A stretch of DNA of 64,000 bases from Daphnia carinata (taxonomy: Eukaryota > Arthropoda > Branchiopoda > Diplostraca > Daphniidae): NCBI RefSeq assembly GCF_022539665.2, contig NC_081336.1:10330778-10394777 (forward strand), given 5' to 3'. Positions 19,943 to 31,367 of the stretch are shown one piece after another. Numbering within the stretch: the stretch's first letter is position 1; each line of letters starts with the position of its first letter. Made by a program: the position numbers and the translations under genes. Under the pieces are notes generated by a model. It was given only the letters and a program-made list of their open reading frames with translations. It had not been told where the DNA came from and ran no database searches.

Positions 19943-22900
19943 ATGAACTGCTCAGGATCAAGAGACGTGAGCCATATCATTAAGTTCAATGGAACTAATT
20001 TTCCACTTTGGAAACTGGGTCTATTTGTCTCACTGGAAGAATACGATGTGCTGTCCATAGTTGATGGAACAAGCCGAATCCCAGATGAGGTAAAAATACA
20101 TTCACACTATCGAACAATGTGTAAGATTTCTCGTTAGAGAAATGATTCTCAACAGATCAAGCTGATCTATGACTCCTTTTTTCTTGTCTGTTCAAGATAC
20201 TTCGACTTATACCAAATTCCGATGACTCTGAAGCTGGCCAACTTGTATTAACTAATGGCCCAGAGATCAGCGAGTGGAAGAAAAAAGATGTAGTGGCACG
20301 TCGGTTACTGCTGTCGACCATTGATCCAAACCTGCAGAACACTCTCCTTGGATGTAAGACTGCAAATGAAATTTGGGTTAGACTAACATCCCAACACCTG
20401 AAGAACGCAGCTGAGAACAAATATGTGGTAATGCAAAGATTTTACCACTACAAATTTCAAGCAGGCCATGATGCCATGAGCCATATTTCAGCAATTGAAA
20501 ATCTGGCTGAACAACTGAGCAACATGGGGCAACCAGTGTCTGAAGCACAACTCATTACTAAGATTATATGCACTCTGCCTCCGAGTTACCGAGGGTTTAT
20601 CCCAGCATGGGATAACGTACTAGAGGAAGAGAAAACTGTGGCCTTACTCACAGCTCGCATTCTTAAGGAAGAAAGTATGACACAGATGTACAATGATGGC
20701 CAGGCTGACCCCCAAGACACAGCTTTTTTTGCCTCTGGGGCTTCCCATCACAACTATCCGTCAAGAGGTAGTCACACTCAGCCCCGTGCTAATCAAAGAG
20801 GCTCAAGAGGGGGATTTGGTTCAAGGAACCAGACACATATTCAAAAAAAACCAAAAATCGAATGCAGCTACTGCATCAGTCAAGGACGTTCCGGCCAAGG
20901 CCATACTATTTCTGAATGTCGTAATCGAGATCGAGACGACCGAATTAAGAGGGAAAACACAGCAGCTAATACGGCATCAGCCACCACAAAAGAAAATACT
21001 GATTTCTGCTACCCTTCTTCTACAAATTCTGAAGCTGTACGGAAAGGGGACTGGTTCGCTGACTCCGGTGCCACACAGCACATGACAGATCAAAGATCGA
21101 TCATAGCCAATTACAAAGAAGCAAAAATTGGAACCTGGACAGTCAAAGGCATTAATGGCATTCATGTCGACGTTCATGGGTATGGTGATGTTCCATTCAC
21201 TTCCACCGTAAATGGAGTCACCCACACAGGAGTTTTTAAAACCGTCTTATTTGTACCCATGCTTGGCATAAATCTCATCTCAATTGGTGCGGCTACCAAC
21301 CTTGGAGCAGAAGTGAACTTTGTGAATGACAAAGTGTCTTTCTCTCGAAATGGAATGGTACAGCTAACCGGACAACGGGCAGGGAAAACGCTCTACTTGC
21401 TAAACCTTACGGTTAAAACACAAGAGAAAGAAATTGCCTACGCAACCCAAGAGTCCGCACCTATCAACATCTGGCATCAACGAATGGCACATGCAAACTT
21501 AAAGACGATTCGACAGATGGAATCCCAACAGCTAGTTGAGGGATTAACGATAACACCAGACCAAGGTACTGCAAGCTCTATATGTACAGGATGTGTGTAT
21601 GGAAAAATGCACCGCCTTCCATTCCCTGTAGGACGAGTAAAAGCTAAACAAGTGGGAGATCTTATACATTCTGATGTATGTGGCCCAATGCACGAGGCAT
21701 CACTCAGTGGTGCTCGATACTACGTCCTCTTTAAAGATGACTGCAGTGGCTGGCGTGTAGTATCTTTCCTTAAAAACAAGTCCGAAGTTGCTGACCAGTT
21801 GAAACTCTACATTACAAGGCTGCATACTGAAACAGGGAAGAATGTTCGAACCCTTAGGTCAGACAACGGTGGAGAGTATAAAAGTTTGGAACTGAAAAAT
21901 TGGCTTTTATCCAAGGGTATCCGCCATGAAACAAGTGTCCCTTACTGCCCTGAGCAGAATGGTCTCGCAGAAAGAGAGAACCGAACGGTGATGGAAGCAG
22001 CACGAAGCTCGCTACATGCGAAAAATCTACCTGTCCGTCTATGGGCAGAAGCTGTGGCATTTGCAGTCTATACGTTAAACCGGACCTTATCCAGCACGTG
22101 CAAAGTCACGCCATATGAAATGTGGAATGGAGGTAAACCAAACATTTCACATCTTCGCATTTTCGGTTCAAAAGCATTTATTCATGTAGCAGATGCAAAC
22201 AGACGGAAATTGGACCCCAAGGGGCGTGAAGTAGTGTTTCTCGGTTACTCTGAAACATCAAAGGGTTACAGAGTTTTGATTCCAGAGTCACAAACTGTAC
22301 AAATTGCCCGCAACATCATCTTCGATGAACTTAACCAAACGAAAAGCGTGGTTGAAAAGGAGCAACAAACAGTGAAATTACCTCCAATGACAGTGCAATC
22401 CAGTGCAATTCCACAGCTGCCGTCAGGTACCAACGAAATTATAAATAACGAACCAATTGAACAACTAACTGACCATCACAATATCGAAGATGAAATTCAC
22501 TCAAACCCTGAACATCCACCCACATGTGAGAACCGAAGATATCCACTTCGTGATCGCAAACCTAAAGTCTGGGTTAGCATGAAAGTCATTGATGCAGTGG
22601 AGCACTTGGAGCCACAACAATTTAAAGAAGCAATGCTCTGCAAAGAGGCAGACAAGTGGCAACCTGCAATTCTTGATGAATACGATTCACTAATCAAGAA
22701 CGAAACCTGGGACATTGTACCACTTCCATCTGGTCGTAAAGCAATCAAGTGCAGATGGATCTTCAAGATAAAACCTGGATACAAAGACACTCCTCCACGG
22801 TACAAGGCACGGTTGGTTGCTAAAGGCTACACACAAAAACAAGGCATCGACTACGAAGAAACCTATGCGCCAGTAGTCAAGTACGATTCTCTGCGTATCC

Positions 22901-24171
22901 TACTATCCGTTGTAGCCACCAATGACTTAGAAATTGTGCAGCTCGACATTAAAACAGCATTCCTTTATGGGGTCGCCAAGGAAGAACTCTATCTTGAGCA
23001 ACCTGAAGGTTTTGTCCTGGCCGGCAGAGAGAAGGAGGTCTGCAAACTCAAGAAATGTATTTATGGTCTCAAACAAGCACCAAGAGTATGGAACGAAAAA
23101 TTCAATGACTTTCTCCTGAAGTTTGGACTCGTTAGAAGCACTGCCGACCCCTGTATATACTTTCATCGCCGAGACGAGAAAGTTCTAATCATGGCCATTT
23201 GGGTTGATGATGGTCTTGTGTGTAGCAACAGTGCTGAAACAATTACCAACATTCTTAACTACTTAACGTCACATTTTGACATGCGTTCACTGCCAGCTGA
23301 TCGTTTTGTTGGCATGGAGATTGTGAGGGATCGGACTAAACGTTGCCTCTATGTAAATCAAGCAACCTTTGTCACCAAAATCCTAAGACGCTTCAACATG
23401 GATTCTTCGCATCCAAAAACAGTACCAGCTGACCCGTGTTCCCGTTTAACCATTTCCATGTCACCAACGACCGAATTGAGTAGAAATGAAATGAAGAAAG
23501 TTCCGTATCGAGAGGCAGTGGGTTGCCTGATGTACTTAATGATTGTGTCTAGACCGGACATTTCTTTCGCTGTCGGACAAGTAGCACGATACTGCGAAAA
23601 TCCAGGGCCAGCACACTGGGCAGCCGTCAAACGGATATTTGCATATCTGTCAGGCACACGCCAACACGGTCTGCATTTTAGTGGGAACCATCAACCACTC
23701 AAGGGATACAGCGATGCTGATTACGGAGGGGATCTTGATCGGCGACGCTCCACAACGGGGTACGTTTTCTTCTTTAATGGAGGCCCAGTTGCCTGGAGTA
23801 GTAAACGCCAGACTTCCACTACTCTATCCACCACTGAAGCCGAGTATGTAGCAGCAAGTGAAACCACCAGAGAGGCAGTGTGGCTTCAACACCTGTTACA
23901 AGATATCAACGTAGCAAACCTGGATCCAATAACGCTCTATTGTGATAATCAAAGCACAATTCAACTTATACGGAATCCTGTATTCCATGCAAGAACCAAG
24001 CATATCGACATCCGGTATCACTTTATTCGTGACCAAGTTGAATTAAGAAAAATCCAAATTGCCTACATTGACACTAAAAGGCAAGTCGCAGACATTTTTA
24101 CCAAACCACTGTCTGGATCTCTATTTAAAAGCTTGCGCAATCAACTTGGAGTTTTCACCATTACGGTCTAA
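19943..24171 (+). CDS. Copia Gag-Pol polyprotein, with probable 107-bp intron in gag
   Basis: ATG at 19,943 opens 49 codons ('HIIKFNGTNFPLWKL', a typical gag start). The frame then meets a stop, but a GAG/GTAAAA donor (20,090) and a pyrimidine-rich TTCAAG acceptor (20,196) bound a 107-base segment. Removing it keeps the frame and joins gag correctly to 1,324 more codons, about 1,373 residues in total. Domains: capsid-like region to about residue 250; zinc knuckle at about 272 with unusual spacing C-x2-C-x9-H-x4-C; protease D-S-G at about 338; integrase HHCC, then catalytic D542, D605, E641 (DD35E); reverse transcriptase with V-D-D at about 1,053; RNase H with 'YSDADYGGD' and 'TEAEYVAAS'. No other defect was seen. 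The alternative to an intron is a disabling insertion. Confidence 0.93.
20090..20196 (+). other. Probable spliceosomal intron within Copia gag
   Basis: It begins GTAAAAATAC and ends with a tract CTTTTTTCTTGTCTG then TTCAAG. Length is 107 bases, not a multiple of three, and in-frame stops lie inside. Flanking exons join in frame in a conserved part of gag. Confidence 0.65.
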
Positions 24172-24186
24172 GTTAAAGTATTACTT

Positions 24187-24199
24187 GGTTGAGAGGGAA
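24187..24199 (+). promoter_or_regulatory. Copia polypurine tract
   Basis: The purine-rich GGTTGAGAGGGAA lies immediately before the 3' LTR TG, as expected for the plus-strand primer. Confidence 0.75.
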
Positions 24200-24549
24200 T
24201 GTTAAATTTAGGCAAACAAAAAAATACTCTAACATACTCACATATTTACAGGTTGCCAAAACTCATCAGGGTATCTGAACCCAATTTCTGCTCTGTCAGA
24301 AGAGAGGTTGCGGTTTAACCCCTACCTTAACCATAGGGGGTCCAGAAGTCCTACCTCACTCTCGTTTCTGACTTCTCTGAGAATTGAACTCTCCTCTGTC
24401 TTCTAAGTCTATACAAGTGTAACTATATAAAAAGAAGAAAAGTGAAACACGTGACGACTTATGTAAGTCTTACCTTTTGTTCACGAACTCACAAAAATAC
24501 AATTACGTTCAACCTTAACTTGTATCCGGCAGTCATTTTTTCTTCAACA
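24200..24549 (+). repeat. Copia 3' LTR
   Basis: 350 bp, one substitution from the 5' LTR. It is followed by the GTTTG target duplication. Confidence 0.93.
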
Positions 24550-24554
24550 GTTTG

Positions 24555-25276
24555 CTCTTCGAGAAACCTTTGTAACTAAATCTTGCAGTGTTGGTTCCAG
24601 TTGAGCTTACGGTCAAAGGTGATACCCAGGAATTTGCCATGACTGACGGCAGGGATACTCTCACTGTTAAAGGTCAGATGGAGAGGGACGTAGTTCTTAA
24701 TTCTTCTGCTGAACGATATGGAGAAACACTTGGACACAGAGATTTGGAATCTCCAGGTAGCACACCATCTTTCAAATTTTCTTATTGCAGTTTCTAGCCT
24801 TTTTCGGGCTTTGCTTCTTAGGGAGTGAGTGCAGCGGGCTGAGATGTCATCCGCGAACATTTTGACGATAACGCCTAAATTGTTTTTTCGGGTTCCTACA
24901 CAAGGGGAAGTCGCGGGTCATGATAGTGAAGAGAATAGGGCTCAGTACTGAGCCTTGGGGAACTCCGACGGAGATGATTTTGGCATGTGACAGTGTACTG
25001 TCTAGTTTGACCCGAACCTTCCGCTGTAGCAGGAAGTTCAGGAGCCATTTGAGGATGTTCCCTGTAACTCGCGCTTGACTTATTTTGAAGAGCAGCCCGG
25101 GTAGCCACACCAGGTCGTAAGCTTTTTTAATGTCTAGAAAGACGCAGTGAGTTTCTTTTTTCTTGTTGAAGCCCGAGGTGACGGCATTCTCCAAATCCCA
25201 TAGGTGGTCGTGTGTGGAACAGCCCTTACGAAATCCTGCTTGGCTTGAGGGGAGTATGTTGTAGTGCTCGAGGTGG
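24555..25276 (-). pseudogene. Non-LTR reverse transcriptase fragment
   Basis: Minus-strand frames carry ordered RT motifs: 'QAGFRKGCSTHDHL', 'FLDIKKAYDLVW', 'GVPQGSVLSPILF', then, in a second frame, the catalytic 'FADD' box and a thumb-like stretch. A one-base frameshift separates the PQG and FADD motifs (near 24,895). A TAG stop lies just before the Copia insertion point (about 24,574). The amino-terminal RT motifs, endonuclease and ORF1 are absent. Confidence 0.87.
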
Positions 25277-25288
25277 CAATGAGATTCT

Positions 25289-26288
25289 GATAACAAAACA
25301 TTAGTCCTATACCTCTCAATGAGCACTCGTATAGTTTTATGAATGCAACGTAGTAGGTTGCTAACAGTTTTTTGGTTTGTCAGCTGACATAGTTGATTAA
25401 AAGACGTGTACCATAAACACCAAGCATTCTGTGGGCTTCACTTCTAAAACACACTCAGGGATGAAAACGTACAGAAGCACCATTAGTTTTTCTTAAGTTT
25501 TCCATTGGAATATGACATATTTAACAGAAACTTTCGAACACAGCTTTCACCGTTCACACTTAGTCAGCAAGTAAATAGTGACACAGCAGCGTCATCTTGT
25601 TTTCCAATTAACAACCGAAAAATTCATCAAAATTGAAAATATTGCTTTTTTGAGACGGGAACTGCATTGATGTGAACTCTTTAAACATACTTTTAGATCG
25701 TGAATCACTCACACACAATCACATTTTTTCACTGACTTTTATTTATTTATCCAAAAACCTAGATATTTCTAGGAAAATACATGATTTGGGTTCACAGTTC
25801 AACAAGGATGCTGATTGCGCTTCACACACATCTAGAAATTTCGCAAGTTGACGTATCTCTGGATTGTTAGCTAGTCAACATCTGCATGATAATACACTTT
25901 TCTTTTTTTTTGAACAGCTGCAATGGTATTTCGGTCATAAGTTCCACGGAAAAATTTCTCCATTGAGGCAAGAACGCCAATTGTGCGTTATCTTGTGCCT
26001 ATTTTCAATTAAATGGATACGCCGTCACTTTTCTGATCGGAAGAGCTCACTTTGGCCTGGAATATTGTTTTGAATGGTGTAATTAGTATACATTGCATAC
26101 ATTAAATTGGATCAATTACTTTTTGGCATACGTTCAATTGTGTGAGGCTGTCAAACCGTCGACAGGCGGTATCTAAAGGAGGAAATCAGCTACGAGCTTG
26201 CGGACTCTAAACAAACGCAAAACTAATAAAAAATTATAAAGATAGCCTGAAACCAAATTGTAAAGAAAATTAATTTTAGTTTCCAGCA
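25289..26288. other. Block sequence without recognisable gene (copy 2, after the insertion)
   Basis: This is collinear with 7,258-8,253 of copy 1. No gene was recognised; differences from copy 1 are single bases and T-run lengths. Confidence 0.5.
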
Positions 26289-26620
26289 TGTTGCGGATGT
26301 TGCCGGCGTCGGGCCCAAATCGTGAGAGCAGGTAAGGTCGGGGATGAACGACGGGGGATGTGAAGATGATAATACTCCGATTGTAACACGGGACACGTAT
26401 ATTGACTTACACACAGGTATTTTACAATTCGCGAAGGGAAGCCAGCAAGACGCGGAGCTCCTTCTTAAGACCACTTGGTAGACGGCGAGGTAACTAACTG
26501 CCCTACAGGATGGACAGCAGACGACCCGTCGCATACCTTTCGGTCTGCCATCTAACAAGGGGAGGTGGAATCGGGACACTAGATGGGGGTACCTCACAGG
26601 ATATAGCGTTACTCGTAACA
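26289..26620. mobile_element. Solo LTR, 332 bp, present only in copy 2
   Basis: Copies 1 and 3 lack this stretch. It begins TGTTGCGG and ends CGTAACA (TG...CA with TGTT/AACA inverted ends). It is flanked by a 4-bp duplication AGCA (26,285-26,288 and 26,621-26,624). There is no coding content, and no related LTR occurs elsewhere in the window. A 4-bp duplication suits Ty3/gypsy elements. Orientation is unknown. Confidence 0.82.
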
Positions 26621-26649
26621 AGCACTTCATCAATCAAACATCGTCAACG

Positions 26650-26865
26650 TTGGCACAGGTGATTTTTCCATGTTCATTGTTTCAGGTCACCAATTTCTAC
26701 TATATGATTCAAGAGGAAATGAGGTTACACGAACAGAAAATTAACCATACAATTCAACTGATAGATAAAAACACCATGATGCGTGGAAGTGAAATACACC
26801 ACATCACAACTGTTAAAACTGTCAGAACATTCACCACCCATGCAAAACATTTTCTGATTCATTGA
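26650..26865 (+). CDS. Unidentified ORF, exon-like (copy 2)
   Basis: This has the same 71-codon translation as 8,284-8,499. The solo LTR is inserted just 30 bases upstream of it. Confidence 0.2.
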   Translation: MAQVIFPCSLFQVTNFYYMIQEEMRLHEQKINHTIQLIDKNTMMRGSEIHHITTVKTVRTFTTHAKHFLIH

Positions 26866-27074
26866 TCTTCATCACCTAGCCTATACCACGAAAACCAAAC
26901 ACAATTAGTGCATAACGTTTTGCTGATGAAAGCTAACATATACCTGACAAATTTACTGCAGACCAGCAATTCCTGATGGACTCCCACACAACATTCCAGA
27001 TAAACAAAACAGTAGTTATTCCTAAACAAACATCTTGCAATAGTGGTCAATATAATGCAGTAACTGGTAAACAT
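26859..27074 (-). CDS. Unidentified C-terminal exon pair (copy 2)
   Basis: This is the same translation and 65-base intron as in copy 1 (8,493-8,708). Confidence 0.2.
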   Translation of the reverse strand: MFTSYCIILTTIARCLFRNNYCFVYLECCVGVHQELLVCSKFVRYMLAFISKTLCTNCVWFSWYRLGDEDQ

Positions 27075-27320
27075 AAAATCTCACATGAACAACAAATGTG
27101 AACGGAACCATTCGAAAATGAGGTAAACAATTTCAAAAATGAATTTGCACAAAAAGGATTTTAACTAAAACACTACCAGAGAACGAAGTTTTTCCTTCCA
27201 CCTTTTCCTAATTTTAAAATCAATTAAAGAAACATAATTGTTAAGCAAATCTCACTGTGTACCTTTTTGTTGGTTGAATTTGGGAATGGCTTACTAGTTG
27301 GAATAAGTTTTTTTCTTTTA

Positions 27321-27441
27321 CCCCAGATTTGCTTTCCGGGCAGCGCACTTCCAACTTTTTCTGCTGATCACAGTATCTGCATGACCCGCTGCAGAATTAT
27401 CGCAAGTGAAGAGGAAATCGGGTCACAGATACAAAGGGGCA
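27321..27441 (-). ncRNA. Motif B, copy 2
   Basis: This is identical to copy 1 motif B over the CTGCA/TGCAG stem-loop. Confidence 0.3.
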
Positions 27442-27636
27442 CAGGTACACGTTTATTTTCTTTAAATACCATAACGAGTGAAATAAACGAATCCGAAGAG
27501 CTTCGGTAATCATTCCAACTACCATAATTTTTTTGGCACTGAGCCTCCGTCAATTTTCTTTCCCAATCCTTTATAATTAAGAATCTGCCTTTAGAAAAAT
27601 AAAACAAGAATCAGTGTAAATTTCTTGTCAATTGAA

Positions 27637-27957
27637 TTACCTAAAACTGTGGAATCCTAGAGACATAATATTCTACAAACTCTTTGAATCCCTTGAAAGC
27701 AGAAAAATTTCTGCTAAAAGGTCCACGTTAGCCAGATACAGGTCAACTGGTACTTCCTTTTCGACTGGCATTGGCAGTGATAAATAACAAGTAGGATCAA
27801 ATGCAACTGAGACCTCATCAGACCCCATACAAACCAAAGCCAATTTCAATACCCAACTAAAGAGATCTACTACTACAGAATCTATCTGTATTCTACTTAT
27901 GATAAAATACCCAACATTCATGTGCAGCTTCCTGAAAAATAAAATGAGTTGGAACAC
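27637..27957 (-). pseudogene. Unidentified Val/Leu-rich exon with nonsense mutation (copy 2)
   Basis: This is the same exon as 9,271-9,591. A Gln codon near 27,675 is changed to TAG, which removes the last dozen residues of the exon. Confidence 0.35.
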
Positions 27958-28013
27958 AAGTGAACCTTGCTAATAAAAATTTGTAGCTATTTCACCTATA
28001 TTTTGTCAGTGTC

Positions 28014-28220
28014 CATCGATGCAAGACTTCTTCAAAATCGGATTCAGATGTTCGTCTAAGTCCCCCAGAACAACGTAGAGTAGTTCTCGCGAAGCAGGGT
28101 GCTGGTATCCGGGAAACTGCAGAGCAAATCTACCGACTTGCAACTTACCCAATTCAAAATCGTTACGATGCACAAGTTAAAAACCTAGCTTTTACAAAGC
28201 AAGTAAATGGTATACCTTAA
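28014..28220 (+). CDS. Unidentified internal exon, plus strand (copy 2)
   Basis: This matches 9,648-9,854. The only change noted is a synonymous AGC to AGT serine codon. Confidence 0.3.
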   Translation, partial: HRCKTSSKSDSDVRLSPPEQRRVVLAKQGAGIRETAEQIYRLATYPIQNRYDAQVKNLAFTKQVNGIP

Positions 28221-28914
28221 ATACACTCGAAGGTAATGCATGGTCACCTTGGTAAGGTGTCCGCCAGACCACATCGTTCGTACAAGATGGCGCCGAGCAT
28301 TTGCATTTCCTCCCTTGGATTTCACCTACAAAAATAAAGGTCTACCACGTTCGGCTGCCGTGATATAACTAGCCGCTACGACGCCATGATAAATGTGGCC
28401 ATCAGCAGCTCAGCTCAGCACAGCACCTGGGCCACCTAGCGACTAGCCCCCTACGAGCCTAAAGAAAATATTTTGTTTGAGAAATAAGACTTTAATTGAA
28501 TAAAAAAAAAAATTTTTAATGGGATGGGAAGAAAAAAAATCTAGGTATTGAAATAAACCACAAAAAAAAAACAGAAAGACTAAGAACTTAATCTAATTAA
28601 TTCAATGTGCGTTGGTTCGTACGATGTTTCGTCGACTGGATCATTCGCAACAACGTGACTTTTCTAATAACTTATACATCTACTTACTAATGCCATCAAC
28701 TTTCGTTTTTCAAAATACGGAATTACATGACATCACGTATTTTACCGCCTGCTCCCTCCGAGACTCTTACGGCGCTATACACCATTTTTATTAAAATCTT
28801 TTGGTTATGGGGAACTTACTGAACAATGAGTCGTGTAATTTATTGTTTCCAATCTATTTTACAAAAGCCAAGCCACTACCTGTATGCACCATCATTGACG
28901 AGAGCGGTAGGTTG

Positions 28915-30424
28915 TCAGGGTAGGCTGAATCTTTCCATAAGTTTACCCTGTTCCGTGAGATTTTTTCTAACTTTTGTCCTCATATAATAGATGGGGCAAT
29001 CTCGGCTAAATGTGGCAAACGATTAGTATTAAGTATGTAACATGATTAGGATATCACTCAAACTATTTACTTGCAACAAAGAATCTCTTCGTTGAGACTT
29101 CCCTGGCACCGTTGACATTCTGTCCATAAACGATTAAACTTCTCTTCGAGAGCATAAAGTTGGCCAATTTCCCTCTGGTAGAACTCCGATTCTTTCGGCT
29201 TGCAAAATCTGTTTAAATTGGAACAGCAATTTTAACAAACATCGCCGAGATAGGCAGAAATTAGACTTACTTGCATACAGCACTATCGTCTGGAAGGACG
29301 GTTTTGCATCCAACACAGGTGGATTTGCGTGTGGTAAAGCTAGCCAATCCACCAATTTTTGAAGTAACAAATGAAGGCGTCCGGGTATGGTAACCATCTA
29401 CAATACGGAATACAAACCGTTCAATTATGTCAAGCAAATAAAGGCGATAAGTCCGTGTTTACGTAGCAACAATGATTCCGCTTTAGATCCAAGTATGGGT
29501 TCCAAAATCCGAACAAGGGGTTTTGAAAGCTGATTTTCCAAATGGTATGGGGCATCAATAGGTACGCTGTATTCCATTACAAAAATAGGGTTTTCCGTCT
29601 AAAGAAGACGTATGAAAACTTAATAGTTCATGAGAAATTTGAAATCCAAAGACGAACCTTGAGGTAAGCTGGTGTACTTTTAGCGGCTGCGATAATGACA
29701 TACGGAACTCGATCCCCTAATTTTGGGGTTGTACCAGCATCTCGCTTACGCATCTTGTGAGCTAGTTCCACATGTGCCTGTTTACTGGCGTAGTCTTTAT
29801 CTGTTTTAGTCAGCTCCTTTTTAATAAAAGAAAGCAAACGGATAAAATCACAGTATTCCAAAACATAGTTACGCTCTACCTTGGTAATCATCAGAAGTGA
29901 GATATCGACTTTGTTGCGCAGCAAGTCGAAAATAGATTGTTTGGCGTATTCTAGTGCTCCATCCGGATCTCTAAGAGAAAATATCAAAACCTCAAACTTT
30001 GAATACTAAAACTGATGACTTTTTGTTTACCGATCAATCAAACTTTTCTGCAGACCAGCTATTGATAAGATTGGCAACGAGTTGACAATTATCACGACGA
30101 ACAGTTTCTAAACCCTTACAATCCATTTTGTCAAACTTTTCAGGTTTGGTCCAATACAATCCTGGATACCTGTGAAGACAGAAACAGACAGTGCAACTGG
30201 TATCTCATCTAACAAGTCTTTATAAATCAGAACCGTAATTACCTCTTTTCGTTGATCAATAAATAGGGGTAATAGACTTTTTCGAATTCCAAATTAATGG
30301 GTTTGACAAATTTTGCCGACACAAATGCGGCAGCTTCTCGGCCTAATTCCATGGCTTCGGCCACCGTGGGTACACCGAATTTCACCATTACGGAATCTGT
30401 GTTACCATAGATTACCTGACGTGA
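28915..30424 (-). pseudogene. POLD1: POLD1 C-terminal fragment (copy 2)
   Basis: The exon set, the Asn in the motif-C box, and the frameshift before LIDR are the same as in copy 1. Small differences from copy 1 include Gly/Asp at the start of the 'DPDGALEY' exon (Asp here, as in copy 3) and Gly/Glu within a short intron. The shared lesions show that copies derive from one already broken ancestor. Confidence 0.87.
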
Positions 30425-31329
30425 CACTAATTGAGAAAATCCTCGAGTCGCCCCGCGGTCGCGACAAGAGTATTGCACCCAGCTTGAAGATTTGACCGAT
30501 GATGGCTCGTGACAGTTCCTTGATATATGACAGATTTTAAAACCGAATTGTAGGAGAATTTACACGCCCCGCGGTGAATTTGAATCGAAAATTCACGAGT
30601 GCGTGCGACAATTACAACTTCTGGCTTTTGAACCATGGCGGGGATGCACCAGAAACACCTTGTTCTAACAATATGTTCATAAACGGTACCAAGTACGCCG
30701 CCTATATGAAAAAATGTGAAATTTTAGATGACTTAATCAACGAATGTCACGAAGGGTTTCTTGAGTATCTTAAATGCAATTGGACCTTTTCGTAGTCGCA
30801 ATCACAGACGTGCCCACTCAAAATTACTTTTACCTCAACTTACCCAGTTCATATCGACCCATTCGAATCAAGTTAGTACGAAGGCATCAAGGTTTCAAAA
30901 TTACACAGCGTTCATTAATTGGATTACCGTTTTGCCGGAGCCCGTGACAGCACAAGTAATCAAATCTCTTTTGGCAAGAATATCTGCAACTGAAGCTTTC
31001 TGTATAGGTGTTGATTTTATGTAGCCAGCAATCTTAATGTTTTGAAGTAGTAGTAGGCGCAGGCCGGCTTCTTCGAATGATGTTATTTATCGAGGTACAT
31101 CTTTTTCTGTAACCTAAAGCAAATCCAAATAGATATTTTCAAAACATAAACTACTGTTTCGAAAAATGGTTTACCTGGAGGACGACTTTATCAAAATTGT
31201 TAAAGTGTTCCCCACAGACGATCCCCTTAAACAGTTCCTTTTCATCGCATGTCACAGCTTCTGGAATGTATTGTTCACGCAGCTTTCCGTCGATTCATCA
31301 ATAGATTCGGGCAGCATTTCGAGGTGTGG
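30425..31329 (-). pseudogene. vasa: vasa-like fragment (copy 2)
   Basis: This is essentially identical to copy 1, with the same degenerate motif Ia (ARTREFSIQ) and the same direct fusion to POLD1. Confidence 0.8.
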
Positions 31330-31367
31330 CCGGACTCGGCTGGAGATTCGGGCTGAGAAATAGTTAA

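Larger units (their letters stand above)
19536..24549 (+). mobile_element. Full-length Copia (Ty1/copia) LTR retrotransposon
   Basis: This is a 5,014-bp element with 350-bp LTRs beginning TGTTAAA and ending TTCAACA. It is flanked by a perfect 5-bp target duplication GTTTG (19,531-19,535 and 24,550-24,554) within the non-LTR element. I found one base difference between the LTRs (GGAGAG versus GAAGAG after CTGTCA), so insertion is recent. Primer site, polypurine tract and a complete set of domains in integrase-before-RT order are present. It may be competent, subject to the gag intron discussed under its coding sequence. Confidence 0.96.
17938..25276 (-). mobile_element. 5'-truncated non-LTR retrotransposon (RNase-H-bearing), split by Copia
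   Basis: Compared with the empty site in copy 1 (about 7,246-7,257), copy 2 carries an insertion flanked by a 12-bp duplication. The right flank reads CAATGAGATTCT (25,277-25,288) and the left CAATGAAATTCT (17,926-17,937), one base changed. A T-run at the left end is the poly(A) tail of a minus-strand element. Without the Copia, about 2.3 kb remain, encoding only the end of the reverse transcriptase, the C-terminal RNase H and a Cys/His motif, so the 5' part was lost on insertion. A frameshift and an in-frame TAG make it inactive. RNase H places it in an I-like group of non-LTR elements. The exact clade is not determined. Confidence 0.88.

Noticed and set aside
22497-23657. Minus-strand frames opposite Copia Pol
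   Set aside because: Antisense shadows of a clearly coding plus-strand frame.
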